From contig JARIGS010000016.1 of assembly GCA_029288725.1 (NCBI GenBank), forward strand, positions 1 to 41,829: a DNA stretch of 41,829 nt, in the 5' to 3' direction. The DNA is from Candidatus Nomurabacteria bacterium (GTDB lineage Bacteria; Patescibacteriota; Minisyncoccia; Phycocordibacterales; UBA9973). This document shows positions 1 to 8,909 of the stretch, in pieces. Both the position numbers and the translations under genes were made by a program. Positions within the stretch are counted from its first letter, which is position 1, and each line of letters begins with the position of its first letter. The notes beneath the pieces were generated by a model. It did no database searches. It saw only the letters and a program-made list of their open reading frames with translations, and was not told where the DNA came from.

Positions 1-19
1 AGATGTGTATAAGAGACAG
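1..19 (+). other. Tn5/Nextera mosaic-end adapter sequence (library artefact)
   Basis: Exact AGATGTGTATAAGAGACAG, the 19-bp Tn5 mosaic end used in Nextera libraries, at the contig terminus. Confidence 0.95.
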
Positions 20-91
20 ACCTACGGTGGCGCCGTTTCTATTGATTTTATATGTAAAAATTGTATAATATAAAAAAAGAAAGGAATAGAG

Positions 92-952
92 ATGACAAAT
101 GTAAATGAAAGGGCATGGTTTAAGGGCCTTGATGTAGGAGCTATATTTCAAAAAGTTTTCTTAATGATGGGGTTTCGAAAGAAATCCATGACGGAAATAA
201 TTGATAGTATACAGTTGATACCGAAAGAATGTCGGGAACATTATAAAAATTTTTTTGAAGGCGTAGAAGATACATGGACATACGATGAGCCGAAGCATGT
301 TTATCCAGAAGGTGAATTAGAGATTGAGATTATAACTCTCTCTTATACAAGCTGGGTAGAACAAACAAAGCGTTTTAAGGTGCATGACCGAGCGTGGGAC
401 ATATTTATCCACCGTGCGCATCCAATGACCCCGCTTTTCCCTCCACCAATATTGCGTACAGAAAATTTTACTACTAATTTTTCTGAATATGCCAGAGTGT
501 GCAAGGAGGCAACGATACACTTTCCGCGATGTTCAAGGTGTAAAAGACAGCTAATGTGGAGAATTATTAGCACCAAGAACTTTGAAGAAATGTATATCCA
601 GTATGATAACAGAGAATTATACTGTGCTAACAAAACGTGCAGTAATTATCTTGTGCATACCGGTCTTCGGGTGACGGATATAGTGCTGCCAAGCGAAAGA
701 GACACCAAAATTTTTCTTGCGCCATTTGTACGGTCTATAGCGCGTCGTAAAAGGAACATCATTGTTCGTGGTGAAAATCCTCCCATTCCTAAAAGATGGA
801 TACGTTTTTGGACCAAAAGAGGGCACGTATTTCCTCGCACTGCAGGCGTGTATGCCAATGATACGGCGGTAGAAAAACAGTCTAAAAAGTTGGGCCTGCC
901 AGATTACACCGACAATCAGTATGAGCACTTACACCCCTTTCCTAACGGCTAA
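92..952 (+). CDS. hypothetical protein with a Cys pair pattern (CSRC...CANKTC) suggestive of a zinc ribbon
   Basis: 286-aa ORF preceded by purine-rich SD-like aaaggaatag; followed by a hairpin terminator. Confidence 0.75.
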   Translation: MTNVNERAWFKGLDVGAIFQKVFLMMGFRKKSMTEIIDSIQLIPKECREHYKNFFEGVEDTWTYDEPKHVYPEGELEIEIITLSYTSWVEQTKRFKVHDRAWDIFIHRAHPMTPLFPPPILRTENFTTNFSEYARVCKEATIHFPRCSRCKRQLMWRIISTKNFEEMYIQYDNRELYCANKTCSNYLVHTGLRVTDIVLPSERDTKIFLAPFVRSIARRKRNIIVRGENPPIPKRWIRFWTKRGHVFPRTAGVYANDTAVEKQSKKLGLPDYTDNQYEHLHPFPNG

Positions 953-956
953 TCAA

Positions 957-989
957 TGAGCTCTATCACAAATGTGTATAGAGCTTTTT
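957..989 (+). terminator. Rho-independent terminator
   Basis: agctctatcaca...tgtgtatagagct followed by ttttttt. Confidence 0.75.
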
Positions 990-1018
990 TTATTGCCAAT
1001 GAGGAGTACAATCGAAAT

Positions 1019-1579
1019 ATGAAGATAGTATATTTGGGCAGTGGCGGGTTTTGGCTTGCTGAGGCCGTATACAAACGCATACGGGGTGTGGAGGAAGTCA
1101 TTCCCGGCTATATGGGCGGGACAGTTGAGAATCCTTCTCATGAGATAGTGGCAACGGGCAGCACCGGTCATGCTGAGGTGGTGAAGGTTATCTATGATGA
1201 GAATCAGATTGGACTTCATGAACTATTGCAGGTGTTTTTTGCCCTCCACGACTCAGTTGCACCGGCTCATGCCATGCACGGTGTGGGATCGCAGTATCGT
1301 TCGGTTATTTTTTATACTGACGATGGGGAAGCGGAGGCGGTTGATGAGCGGAACGGTCAGGCCATTGGCGTAATACCGCAGATGGTGGCGGAAGTGCAGG
1401 CAGGATTGCCCGAGGGAGTATCCGTTGCCACTTCGATAATGACTGCCACGGTATTTTATCCTGCCGATCAGGCTCACTATGACTACTACGGCCAGCATGC
1501 CGATGCGGCGTTTTCGGTGGCCGTCATAGAACCGAAACTGCAGGAACTGCGGGGGAAATTCTCAAGTCTTTTTTCATAA
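1019..1579 (+). CDS. MsrA-fold protein (peptide methionine sulfoxide reductase A-like) lacking the catalytic Cys
   Basis: MKIVYLGSGGFWLAEAVY...GYMGG...GHAEVVKVIYD...GSQYRSVIFY...YDYYGQH; GCFWC position reads GGFWL; ATG at 1019 preferred because the 956 start lies in the upstream terminator. Confidence 0.8.
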   Translation: MKIVYLGSGGFWLAEAVYKRIRGVEEVIPGYMGGTVENPSHEIVATGSTGHAEVVKVIYDENQIGLHELLQVFFALHDSVAPAHAMHGVGSQYRSVIFYTDDGEAEAVDERNGQAIGVIPQMVAEVQAGLPEGVSVATSIMTATVFYPADQAHYDYYGQHADAAFSVAVIEPKLQELRGKFSSLFS

Positions 1580-1643
1580 TTTCTTCAGATAAAATTGATA
1601 CCCAATTGTTTATGATGCACTCATGGTCTGCTATACTTATAGT

Positions 1644-3512
1644 ATGACCGTACCCTACGATCCTGAGCACATTACGTACATTGCGGAAACTGACTATCGT
1701 AACCAGCGAACACGGTTTGGTATAAAGAGCCGTGATCGTACCCGTCACATGTATGTCATCGGTAAGTCCGGTGTTGGTAAGTCAACGCTTTTGGAAAACA
1801 TGGCCATTCAGGACATTGTCCGTGGCGAGGGCTTGGCAGTGCTTGATCCGCACGGTAGTTTTGCCGAGAAAATGCTCGACTATATTCCTGAGCACCGTAT
1901 CAAGGATGTCATTTATTTTGCACCGTTTGATACCGAAAACCCAATTTCATTCAACGTTCTGGAAGACGTTGGAGCGGACAAGCGTCACTTCGTGGCATCC
2001 GGCTTGATGAGTACCTTCAAGAAGATCTGGGTTGATGCCTGGAGTGCCCGCATGGAATACATCCTCAATAACATATTGCTGGCATTGCTGGAGTCTCCTG
2101 ATGCGACCTTGCTCGGAGTAAACCGTATGCTTTCTGACAAGGCCTTTCGCGACAAAACCGTAGCCGGCGTTACGGATCCGGGAGTGAAAGCCTTTTGGAC
2201 CGACGAGTTCGCAAAGTACGGTGACCGTTACATGCAGGAAGCCGGTGCTGCCATTCAGAACAAGATTGGTCAGTTTACCGCCAGTCCGCTTATTCGTAAC
2301 CTCATTGGTCAGCCCAAATCAAGTTTCGATATTCGTGCCGCGATGGACAATCAGAAGATACTAATTGTGAACCTGTCCAAAGGCCGTATCGGCGAACAGA
2401 ATACGAGTCTGCTTGGTAGTATGATTATCACCAAAATTTACCTGGCTGCCATGAGTCGTGCCGACGCTAGCCCTACTCGCCTGGCTGAATTGCCGAACTT
2501 CTACTTCTACGTCGACGAATTCCAGTCATTTGCCAATGAATCATTCGCAAACATTCTATCCGAAGCCCGTAAGTACAAACTCGCGCTTGTCATTGCCCAT
2601 CAGTATGTGGCGCAAATGGAAGAATCCGTTCGCGATGCCGTCTTTGGCAACGTAGGAACCAGTATCAGTTTCCGTGTCGGGCCATTGGATGGGGAATTAC
2701 TGGAAAAGGTATTCTCACCGCAATTTACTGCTAACGATCTCGTCAATCTTGGTATGGCCCAGATTTACCTTTCCCTGCTTATCAATGATATGGGATCAGC
2801 ACCGTTTTCCGCTCGTACGTTGCCGCCAGTACCGCGCCCAACCATAACGTATCGCAATGATGTCATTGAATCTTCCCGTATGCATTACACTCAACCTCGT
2901 GATGTTGTAGAAAAGAATATCAATGATTGGTTTAGTAAGGACACGCGCCCCAATGACCTTGCGGGTCAGCCTACTCCAGCAGCGGCGTCCGATAAGCCGA
3001 AACCACGATTTGAACAAGCACCTCGTCCACAATTCCAAAAACCCGCCGCTACACATACCCCTTTCAAAAAAGTCTTTACCGCTACGCCACCAGCTGCCCC
3101 TTCGGCAGAAAACACCAACCCTGCTCCTCGGGTATTTCAGTCTGTTGCAAAAACAACAGTGGTAGGATCAAAACCAAAACCAGCCGCTGCACCGCTTAGT
3201 CCCGCACTGTCAGAACTGCTTGCCTCGCTTGATGGTGCTCCGGCACCAAAAACTGAGACCCCGGTTGCTCAGGCTGCACCCTTTACTGACGAAAAGCCTC
3301 TAAAGGAAAGCATTCCACCAGTGAAATTAACCGAACGCGGTCCAACCGACAAAAACCGTGACTTATTGAAAGCAGCATTGCAGAAAGTAGTACCAGTTAC
3401 CGCTACACCTAAAGCTCCCGTCCCAGCTCCTCAACCAGCTCCCGCACCTCAGGTTATCGCATCACAGCCAGAAGAAATCTCTTATCAGGCACTCCGTAAC
3501 GTCTTAGAATAA
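1644..3512 (+). CDS. TraD/VirB4-like type IV secretion/conjugation ATPase (TraM-recognition type) with Pro/Ala-rich C-terminal tail
   Basis: Walker A GKSGVGKST, LDPHGSFAEKML, Walker B FYFYVDEFQSF; ATG 1644 follows a TATACT box. Confidence 0.85.
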   Translation: MTVPYDPEHITYIAETDYRNQRTRFGIKSRDRTRHMYVIGKSGVGKSTLLENMAIQDIVRGEGLAVLDPHGSFAEKMLDYIPEHRIKDVIYFAPFDTENPISFNVLEDVGADKRHFVASGLMSTFKKIWVDAWSARMEYILNNILLALLESPDATLLGVNRMLSDKAFRDKTVAGVTDPGVKAFWTDEFAKYGDRYMQEAGAAIQNKIGQFTASPLIRNLIGQPKSSFDIRAAMDNQKILIVNLSKGRIGEQNTSLLGSMIITKIYLAAMSRADASPTRLAELPNFYFYVDEFQSFANESFANILSEARKYKLALVIAHQYVAQMEESVRDAVFGNVGTSISFRVGPLDGELLEKVFSPQFTANDLVNLGMAQIYLSLLINDMGSAPFSARTLPPVPRPTITYRNDVIESSRMHYTQPRDVVEKNINDWFSKDTRPNDLAGQPTPAAASDKPKPRFEQAPRPQFQKPAATHTPFKKVFTATPPAAPSAENTNPAPRVFQSVAKTTVVGSKPKPAAAPLSPALSELLASLDGAPAPKTETPVAQAAPFTDEKPLKESIPPVKLTERGPTDKNRDLLKAALQKVVPVTATPKAPVPAPQPAPAPQVIASQPEEISYQALRNVLE

Positions 3513-3523
3513 CTCCTCTCAAT

Positions 3524-4693
3524 ATGAAATACTTTTTACCGCTCCTGTTCGGCGCGTGGCTTTTGCCGCTTGTTGCCTCTGCTGCCGTGAAGATTAATGA
3601 AGTGGCCTGGATGGGTACTGCCAAGAGTCAGTACAGTGAATGGATTGAATTATATAATGACGGTGACCAAGCAGTGTCACTGGCCGGCTGGAAACTGTAT
3701 GTTACTGGTAGCGAGGTACTGTTTACCCTTAGCAAAACCATTGCCGCCCATGGATATCTCCTCGTTGAGCGCACCACCGCCAGTGCTCCTGATGCAGTTC
3801 CTGGCATTAATGATGAATCAGGAACATTTGGAGGTGGGGGATTAAATAATGCCGGAGACAACCTTTCGTTAAAGGATAGCAAGGGTACCACTATTGATAC
3901 CTTGTCCTACAGCGGTGGTTGGCCTGCTGGTGACGCCCAAACCAAAGATACGATGCAATGGAATGGACAGAAATGGATTACGGCACCCGGTACTCCCGAT
4001 GCGGCCAATGCCACGGTTGCTGATGCACTGCCCGCTAGTACCAGTAACAGTGGTACTAGCTCCTCAAGCAGCACCTCCTCTGGTGCGTCTTCTTCCGGAG
4101 CAAGTTCGTCTACCAGTAGTCAAAAAACAACTGCTACAACAAGAACCAAGACCAGTACTACCACTTCCAAGCTTACTGTCACTGTCCCCAAAAGTCTTTT
4201 TCAGGGGGTGCGCAATGAATTTGATCCGACCTTCGATTTGCCACTTACCTTGAAAACTCCGCAAGGATATTTTTATTGGAATATGGGGGATGGCACGACG
4301 TTTATGCAGTCAACACTGACCCCAATTGCTTATACCTATCATTATGCGGGCGCCTATACGGTTAGTCTTTCCTACTTTTCTTCACCGGCCGCTTCGCTTC
4401 CGTTTTTGCAGACTACGGCAAATGCCGTAGTAACGGCACCGATCGCAACCCTTACTGTGCTCAACAATGGCGCAGCGTTGCAGATTGCCAATGATGGTAC
4501 AAAAATGATGGACATTGGTCAGTGGCCTATTACTACAACCTATGGCATGCGCGCCATGCCGCCAATGACAATTATCGCGGCAAAATCACACATCATTGTG
4601 ACCGCTGCATCACTGGGATTACCCTCAATACAAAATCCAAGATTGAGTACGCCGGATGGAACGGTGGTCCAGGGAAAGACGGTCAAAAAATAA
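3524..4693 (+). CDS. secreted lamin-tail-domain (LTD) protein with Ser/Thr linker and PKD-like region
   Basis: Signal peptide MKYFLPLLFGAWLLPLVASA; VKINEVAWMGT...SEWIELYNDGDQAVSLAGWKL; Ser/Thr low-complexity linker; YTYHYAGAYTVSLSYF PKD-like. Confidence 0.8.
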   Translation: MKYFLPLLFGAWLLPLVASAAVKINEVAWMGTAKSQYSEWIELYNDGDQAVSLAGWKLYVTGSEVLFTLSKTIAAHGYLLVERTTASAPDAVPGINDESGTFGGGGLNNAGDNLSLKDSKGTTIDTLSYSGGWPAGDAQTKDTMQWNGQKWITAPGTPDAANATVADALPASTSNSGTSSSSSTSSGASSSGASSSTSSQKTTATTRTKTSTTTSKLTVTVPKSLFQGVRNEFDPTFDLPLTLKTPQGYFYWNMGDGTTFMQSTLTPIAYTYHYAGAYTVSLSYFSSPAASLPFLQTTANAVVTAPIATLTVLNNGAALQIANDGTKMMDIGQWPITTTYGMRAMPPMTIIAAKSHIIVTAASLGLPSIQNPRLSTPDGTVVQGKTVKK

Positions 4694-4694
4694 T

Positions 4695-4733
4695 CAAAAA
4701 TACTACCCGCACATTGTGCGGGTAGTATTTTTG
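4695..4733 (+). terminator. Rho-independent (bidirectional) terminator
   Basis: aaaaatactacccgcac att gtgcgggtagtattttt. Confidence 0.9.
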
Positions 4734-4763
4734 ATATTGGGCCTTGTTTTACTCCACCACCTT

Positions 4764-5531
4764 TTAAGGGGTAGTAGGAGTAACTGGTTGGACAGAAGGA
4801 GTTTGAGTGGTGGCCTGTAGGGCTGCACTTGCAGTACTTGGTACGGTGTTCACGGCAGTATTCAAATTATCAATTTCCTTTGAAATGATCTGGACTTCCT
4901 GATTTGAGACTTTTTGAAGGGTTGCGTCAACGGTCTTGATAGCATCAACCTTACCAGTGTCATTGGCAGTTGTTGCGTTGGCAGTATTCTGAAGCGATAC
5001 TTTATTTGCCTTGAGGGTTTGTTCCAATGAGGCGGTAACCGTGAGGGCGGTATCAGGAGCCTGGGCACTGAGGGTAGTGAGGTCTGCTGAAAGCGCGGCA
5101 ACGTGGTCATTAATAGCATTTTCGGCAGTCTGCTGTTTTGCAGGAGTAAGGGCATTGCTGTTAGCCAATGTTTGGATTTCATTCACGCGAGTCTCAATGC
5201 GATTTTTCTGCCACAAGACCTTTTCCTCAGGAGTTTTCAAAAATAGCCCTTTCACTTCCTCGTTGACATTGATCTTGAATGAGTAGAGCGGATCACCAGG
5301 GAGGGCATTGTTTGCAACCGCAGAAACACTACCGGCAATAAATACCACAAAAAGCATACTGGAGAGAGCGATGCGAAGACCATGCTGTACGCCGCGCTTG
5401 AAAAATGAGTCAGTGACCAAGACCGGAGAGGCGATAACGATGCGAGCAGCATGAGCGCGCATCAAGTTACGCTCCTCGGTAGTCAGCGTGATGTCCTTTA
5501 GGTTTTTCAGTTTTGCTAATTTGGTTTCCAT
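4764..5531 (-). CDS. DUF5667-like single-pass membrane protein, putative anti-sigma partner
   Basis: N-terminal helical segment, TM helix, ALPGDPLYSFKINVNEEVKGLF motif; overlaps the 3' end of the sigma factor gene by 16 nt. Confidence 0.7.
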   Translation of the reverse strand: METKLAKLKNLKDITLTTEERNLMRAHAARIVIASPVLVTDSFFKRGVQHGLRIALSSMLFVVFIAGSVSAVANNALPGDPLYSFKINVNEEVKGLFLKTPEEKVLWQKNRIETRVNEIQTLANSNALTPAKQQTAENAINDHVAALSADLTTLSAQAPDTALTVTASLEQTLKANKVSLQNTANATTANDTGKVDAIKTVDATLQKVSNQEVQIISKEIDNLNTAVNTVPSTASAALQATTQTPSVQPVTPTTP

Positions 5532-6070
5532 GAGTGTTCTTGTTGGATGCGTTCCTTTTCATCGAAATGACCGCGCATTTTTTTGAGGATACGGTGGATT
5601 TTGACGGTCATGGCATTGACCGTCTTGCCATACATTTCGGCAATAGCCTCAATGGGCTTTTCCTCGGTGTAGCGCAAATAAATGATTTGCTGATCTTCCT
5701 CACTGAGCAGTTCGAGTATCCCTCGTACGGTCTCAATGTCATCTGCCCTAAATACCTCGTCGACAGTCCTGCTCGTCCCGGGATCAAATCCCGCCTCCAT
5801 GAGGCTATCGAGCGAAGCCGACTTCGACTTTTTGAAAAAATCGATAACGGCGTTGCGGGCAGTGCGGTAGAGAAAGGCTTCTGGATTATCAATCGTTTTG
5901 CCGGATGCTAGATAGAGCCAGGTCTTGGTAAAGGTGTCCTGGGTAATATCAAGAGCGACCGGTCGATTGGTGACCCTGAAATAGATAAAACGGAAGATTG
6001 CGTCTTGGTAGGTTTCCACCATGTCAAAAAAGTGCTGTTCCTTGTCCTTAGACGATTCATCGGGGTGCAT
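5516..6070 (-). CDS. RNA polymerase sigma factor, sigma-70/ECF family
   Basis: YQDAIFRFIYFRVTNRPVALDITQDTFTKTWLYL (region 2) and LLSEEDQQIIYLRYTEEKPIEAIAEMYGKTVNAMTVKIHRILKKMR (region 4). Confidence 0.88.
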   Translation of the reverse strand: MHPDESSKDKEQHFFDMVETYQDAIFRFIYFRVTNRPVALDITQDTFTKTWLYLASGKTIDNPEAFLYRTARNAVIDFFKKSKSASLDSLMEAGFDPGTSRTVDEVFRADDIETVRGILELLSEEDQQIIYLRYTEEKPIEAIAEMYGKTVNAMTVKIHRILKKMRGHFDEKERIQQEHSWKPN

Positions 6071-6137
6071 ATTACAAGTATACACAACACAACGAACTTT
6101 AATAGGGCTTTAGGGCACTTTTTGCTATACTTTTGCC

Positions 6138-7355
6138 ATGAATGAACAGCCAAAACGGACCAGCATAGTAATTATCGGAGGAGGATTTGCCGGTATTGCG
6201 GCTGTTCGAAAGCTCCAAAAAAGTGGCCAGCCGATCGATATTACCATGGTCTCAAAAAGCCCAAATTTTCAGTATTATCCGAGCCTCTACCGTATGGTAG
6301 TGGGCGCATCAGTGAACCAGGTCTCAATCCCGCTCACCAAGATTGTTTCTCGGAACGTCCGTCTGGTGATCGATACGTATACGGGTGTCGATACACAACG
6401 TAAGGCCATAACCCTGCAAAGCGGTACGGAAATCTCATACGACTATCTCGTGATGGCATTGGGCAGTGAGCCGAATTATTTCGGCATCGATGGCATGGAA
6501 ACACATTCGAAAAGTTTCCTCTCAGTTGATAAGGCACGCGGACTCAATCAGTACTACAAATCATTGATTGGCAGTGCGAAGACGCTTCCTCGCGATGAAG
6601 CATTGATGAAATTGCGCACGATTATCGTTGGTGCCGGACCATCCGGTGTTGAGTTGGCAGGAGTGCTACGAGGCTACTTGGTGCAGGAGGCGAGACGGCA
6701 GAAGGTAGATCCTACGCTGATCAAGATTGATCTATTGGATTCTGGTCCGCGTGTCTTAGCTGCTATTCCAGAACGAGCATCTGCATTGGTTCGTGATCAG
6801 TTGCAGCGAAAGGGCGTGACTGTCTATTCGAACTACGGCGTTAATGCCTGCGATGAGAACTGTGTCATTGTGGCTGATAAGAACAATCCTGCGGCGCCTG
6901 TTGAAAACATCCACATGGAAGCTGGCACCGTTATATGGACGGCTGGTACAAAAATCAGTACTGCATTTGCTGCCATCCCCGGTGTTACTATGACTGATCG
7001 CAAGCGCGTAGTGGTTACGCCAACGCTAACCCTACCGACTGATGACACTCTCTACGTTGCGGGAGATGGATCGGGCACACCATATAGTGGCTTGGCCCAA
7101 ACCGCCATCGATCAAGGAGACTATGTCGCTGAGACATTGCTTCGCCGCATTGCAGGCAAGTCAGTGGCGCCTTACGAACCGAAGCAGGGTGTCTTTGTCA
7201 TTCCCGTGGGTAAGCATTGGGCTATCCTGAATTATAAGGATATCGTACTGTACGGATTTTTCCCATGGATATTGCGTATCATGATTGATGCACGATACTT
7301 CCTCAGTATTACCAGTCTGTGGAATGTCCTTGGGATGCTAAGAAATGAGTCATAG
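6138..7355 (+). CDS. NAD(P)/FAD-dependent oxidoreductase, type II NADH dehydrogenase-like
   Basis: IVIIGGGFAGIAAVRKL; IVGAGPSGVELAGVL; VIWTAGTKIS; LYVAGDGSG; hydrophobic C-terminus. Confidence 0.87.
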   Translation: MNEQPKRTSIVIIGGGFAGIAAVRKLQKSGQPIDITMVSKSPNFQYYPSLYRMVVGASVNQVSIPLTKIVSRNVRLVIDTYTGVDTQRKAITLQSGTEISYDYLVMALGSEPNYFGIDGMETHSKSFLSVDKARGLNQYYKSLIGSAKTLPRDEALMKLRTIIVGAGPSGVELAGVLRGYLVQEARRQKVDPTLIKIDLLDSGPRVLAAIPERASALVRDQLQRKGVTVYSNYGVNACDENCVIVADKNNPAAPVENIHMEAGTVIWTAGTKISTAFAAIPGVTMTDRKRVVVTPTLTLPTDDTLYVAGDGSGTPYSGLAQTAIDQGDYVAETLLRRIAGKSVAPYEPKQGVFVIPVGKHWAILNYKDIVLYGFFPWILRIMIDARYFLSITSLWNVLGMLRNES

Positions 7356-8121
7356 TATGAGTACGGATTGGAACAATGTTGCCCAGTGGTATGACCAGTA
7401 TCTAGTCGGGGAGGATACCTACCAGGCTCAGGTAATAGCGCCGAACCTTGTGCGATTGCTTGCTCCTCGTGCCGGACAGCGTATCTTGGACGTTGCGTGT
7501 GGTCAGGGATACTTCGCACGAATGTGCGCTGACAAAGGAGCACAGATTGTTGGCGTGGATCAGTCGACAACATTGATCGAAAAGGCCAAGGCTCAGGCTG
7601 GAGCAAACGAACTGTACATTACCGGTAATGCTGAAACGTTGGATGCCTATAAGATTGAACCGTGCGATACGGTCTTCTCAGTGCTTGCTTTGGAAAATAT
7701 TAAAAATATTGCTGGGGTAATGAGCGGCATACAGCAGGTGATGAAGCCTGATGGCAAGGTTGTCTTTGTACTTCTGCATCCTGCTTTTCGCATCCCCCAG
7801 CACAGTGACTGGGGCTATGACACCAAGCGGACAGTGCAGTATCGTCGGATAGATAAATATCTTTCGGAAGTAAATATTCAGATTGAGCTTGCGCCATTCA
7901 AGGGAAGTAAGGATGTGAAGAAAGTAACGACAACCACCTTCCATCGTTCACTGCAGTGGTATATGAAGGCATTTCGCAATGCCGGTTTTGCTATTACTAA
8001 CATTGAAGAATGGATTTCGCACAAGACCTCTCAGCCAGGACCTCGTCAGCATGCTGAGGACACTGCCCGCAAGGAAATCCCGATGTTTATGGCGATAGAG
8101 CTCAAGAAGATAGGCCAATAG
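7345..8121 (+). CDS. class I SAM-dependent methyltransferase
   Basis: ILDVACGQGYFARMCADKGAQIVGVDQS; overlaps the upstream oxidoreductase by 11 nt. Confidence 0.87.
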   Translation: MSHSMSTDWNNVAQWYDQYLVGEDTYQAQVIAPNLVRLLAPRAGQRILDVACGQGYFARMCADKGAQIVGVDQSTTLIEKAKAQAGANELYITGNAETLDAYKIEPCDTVFSVLALENIKNIAGVMSGIQQVMKPDGKVVFVLLHPAFRIPQHSDWGYDTKRTVQYRRIDKYLSEVNIQIELAPFKGSKDVKKVTTTTFHRSLQWYMKAFRNAGFAITNIEEWISHKTSQPGPRQHAEDTARKEIPMFMAIELKKIGQ

Positions 8122-8135
8122 ATAGGGCTGACTTT

Positions 8136-8203
8136 GGAAGATATGCAAAAATACGCCCTCCAACCCGACGGGCTTGTTCGGATCGTATTTTTGCATATCT
8201 TCC
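8136..8203. repeat. Hairpin 1: perfect 20-bp stem, 28-nt loop
   Basis: ggaagatatgcaaaaatacg (8136-8155) / cgtatttttgcatatcttcc (8184-8203); loop holds tccaacccgacgggcttgttc (8159-8179). Confidence 0.95.
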
Positions 8204-8240
8204 TCCGTCAGAACTATTTTAAATTTACAGTCTGGCGAAA

Positions 8241-8306
8241 AGCGCGCAGTGAAAATGTTTGCTGAACAAGCCCGTCGGGTTGGAAGAAACATTTTCACTG
8301 CGCGCT
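8241..8306. repeat. Hairpin 2: perfect 20-bp stem, 26-nt loop complementary to the loop of hairpin 1
   Basis: agcgcgcagtgaaaatgttt (8241-8260) / aaacattttcactgcgcgct (8287-8306); loop holds gaacaagcccgtcgggttgga (8264-8284), exact reverse complement of 8159-8179. Confidence 0.95.
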
Positions 8307-8316
8307 GAGAGTCACT

Positions 8317-8886
8317 CTACTCTTTAATTTTTTTCAGGGCCAAAGGAATCTTTTTAAAATCACTAAGCAATTCTTCGCGTAAGCCCCCGTTGTATAGCGC
8401 AGCAGCAGGGTGGTAGAGCGGAAGGAAGTAATTTGTTGGCATGCCGGCAATATTCTTTTTCAATAATTTCCCATGGACGACCGAAATTTTTTCGTCAGGA
8501 AAAAAGTTACTCATCGCAATGCGTCCGAGAAAGACGATGAGCTTCGGCTTGATCGCTACCAATTCTTCATGCAGCCATTCCTTGCACGCTTCCTTTTCTT
8601 CCGGCAGAGGATCGCGATTGTTCGGTGGGCGATACTTCACCATGTTAGTGATGTAAATATCCTCCCGCTGCATATTGATGCTTGCGAGCATTTCCGCTAG
8701 AAACTTTCCCGCTGCACCGACGAAAGGTCGTCCTTCGAGGTCTTCATTCTTGCCCGGCGCCTCACCGATAAATACTACCTCAGCATGAGGATTGCCATCA
8801 CCCGGTACTGCCTGTGTGGCCGTAGCTTTAAGCTCACAGGTACAATGCACTTTCCAGTATTCGTGTATTTCCGGTAGTGTTTTCAT
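8317..8886 (-). CDS. uracil-DNA glycosylase, family 4-like
   Basis: VPGDGNPHAEVVFIGEAPGKNEDLEGRPFVGAAGKFLAEML...ITNMVKYRPPNNRDP...YHPAAAL. Confidence 0.87.
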   Translation of the reverse strand: MKTLPEIHEYWKVHCTCELKATATQAVPGDGNPHAEVVFIGEAPGKNEDLEGRPFVGAAGKFLAEMLASINMQREDIYITNMVKYRPPNNRDPLPEEKEACKEWLHEELVAIKPKLIVFLGRIAMSNFFPDEKISVVHGKLLKKNIAGMPTNYFLPLYHPAAALYNGGLREELLSDFKKIPLALKKIKE

Positions 8887-8909
8887 ACTACTTATGATAG
8901 CATGGGACT

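Noticed and set aside
956-1018. N-terminal extension of the MsrA-like ORF (MSSITNVYRAFFIANEEYNRN)
   Set aside because: Overlaps a convincing Rho-independent terminator; MKIVYLG at 1019 matches the expected MsrA start.
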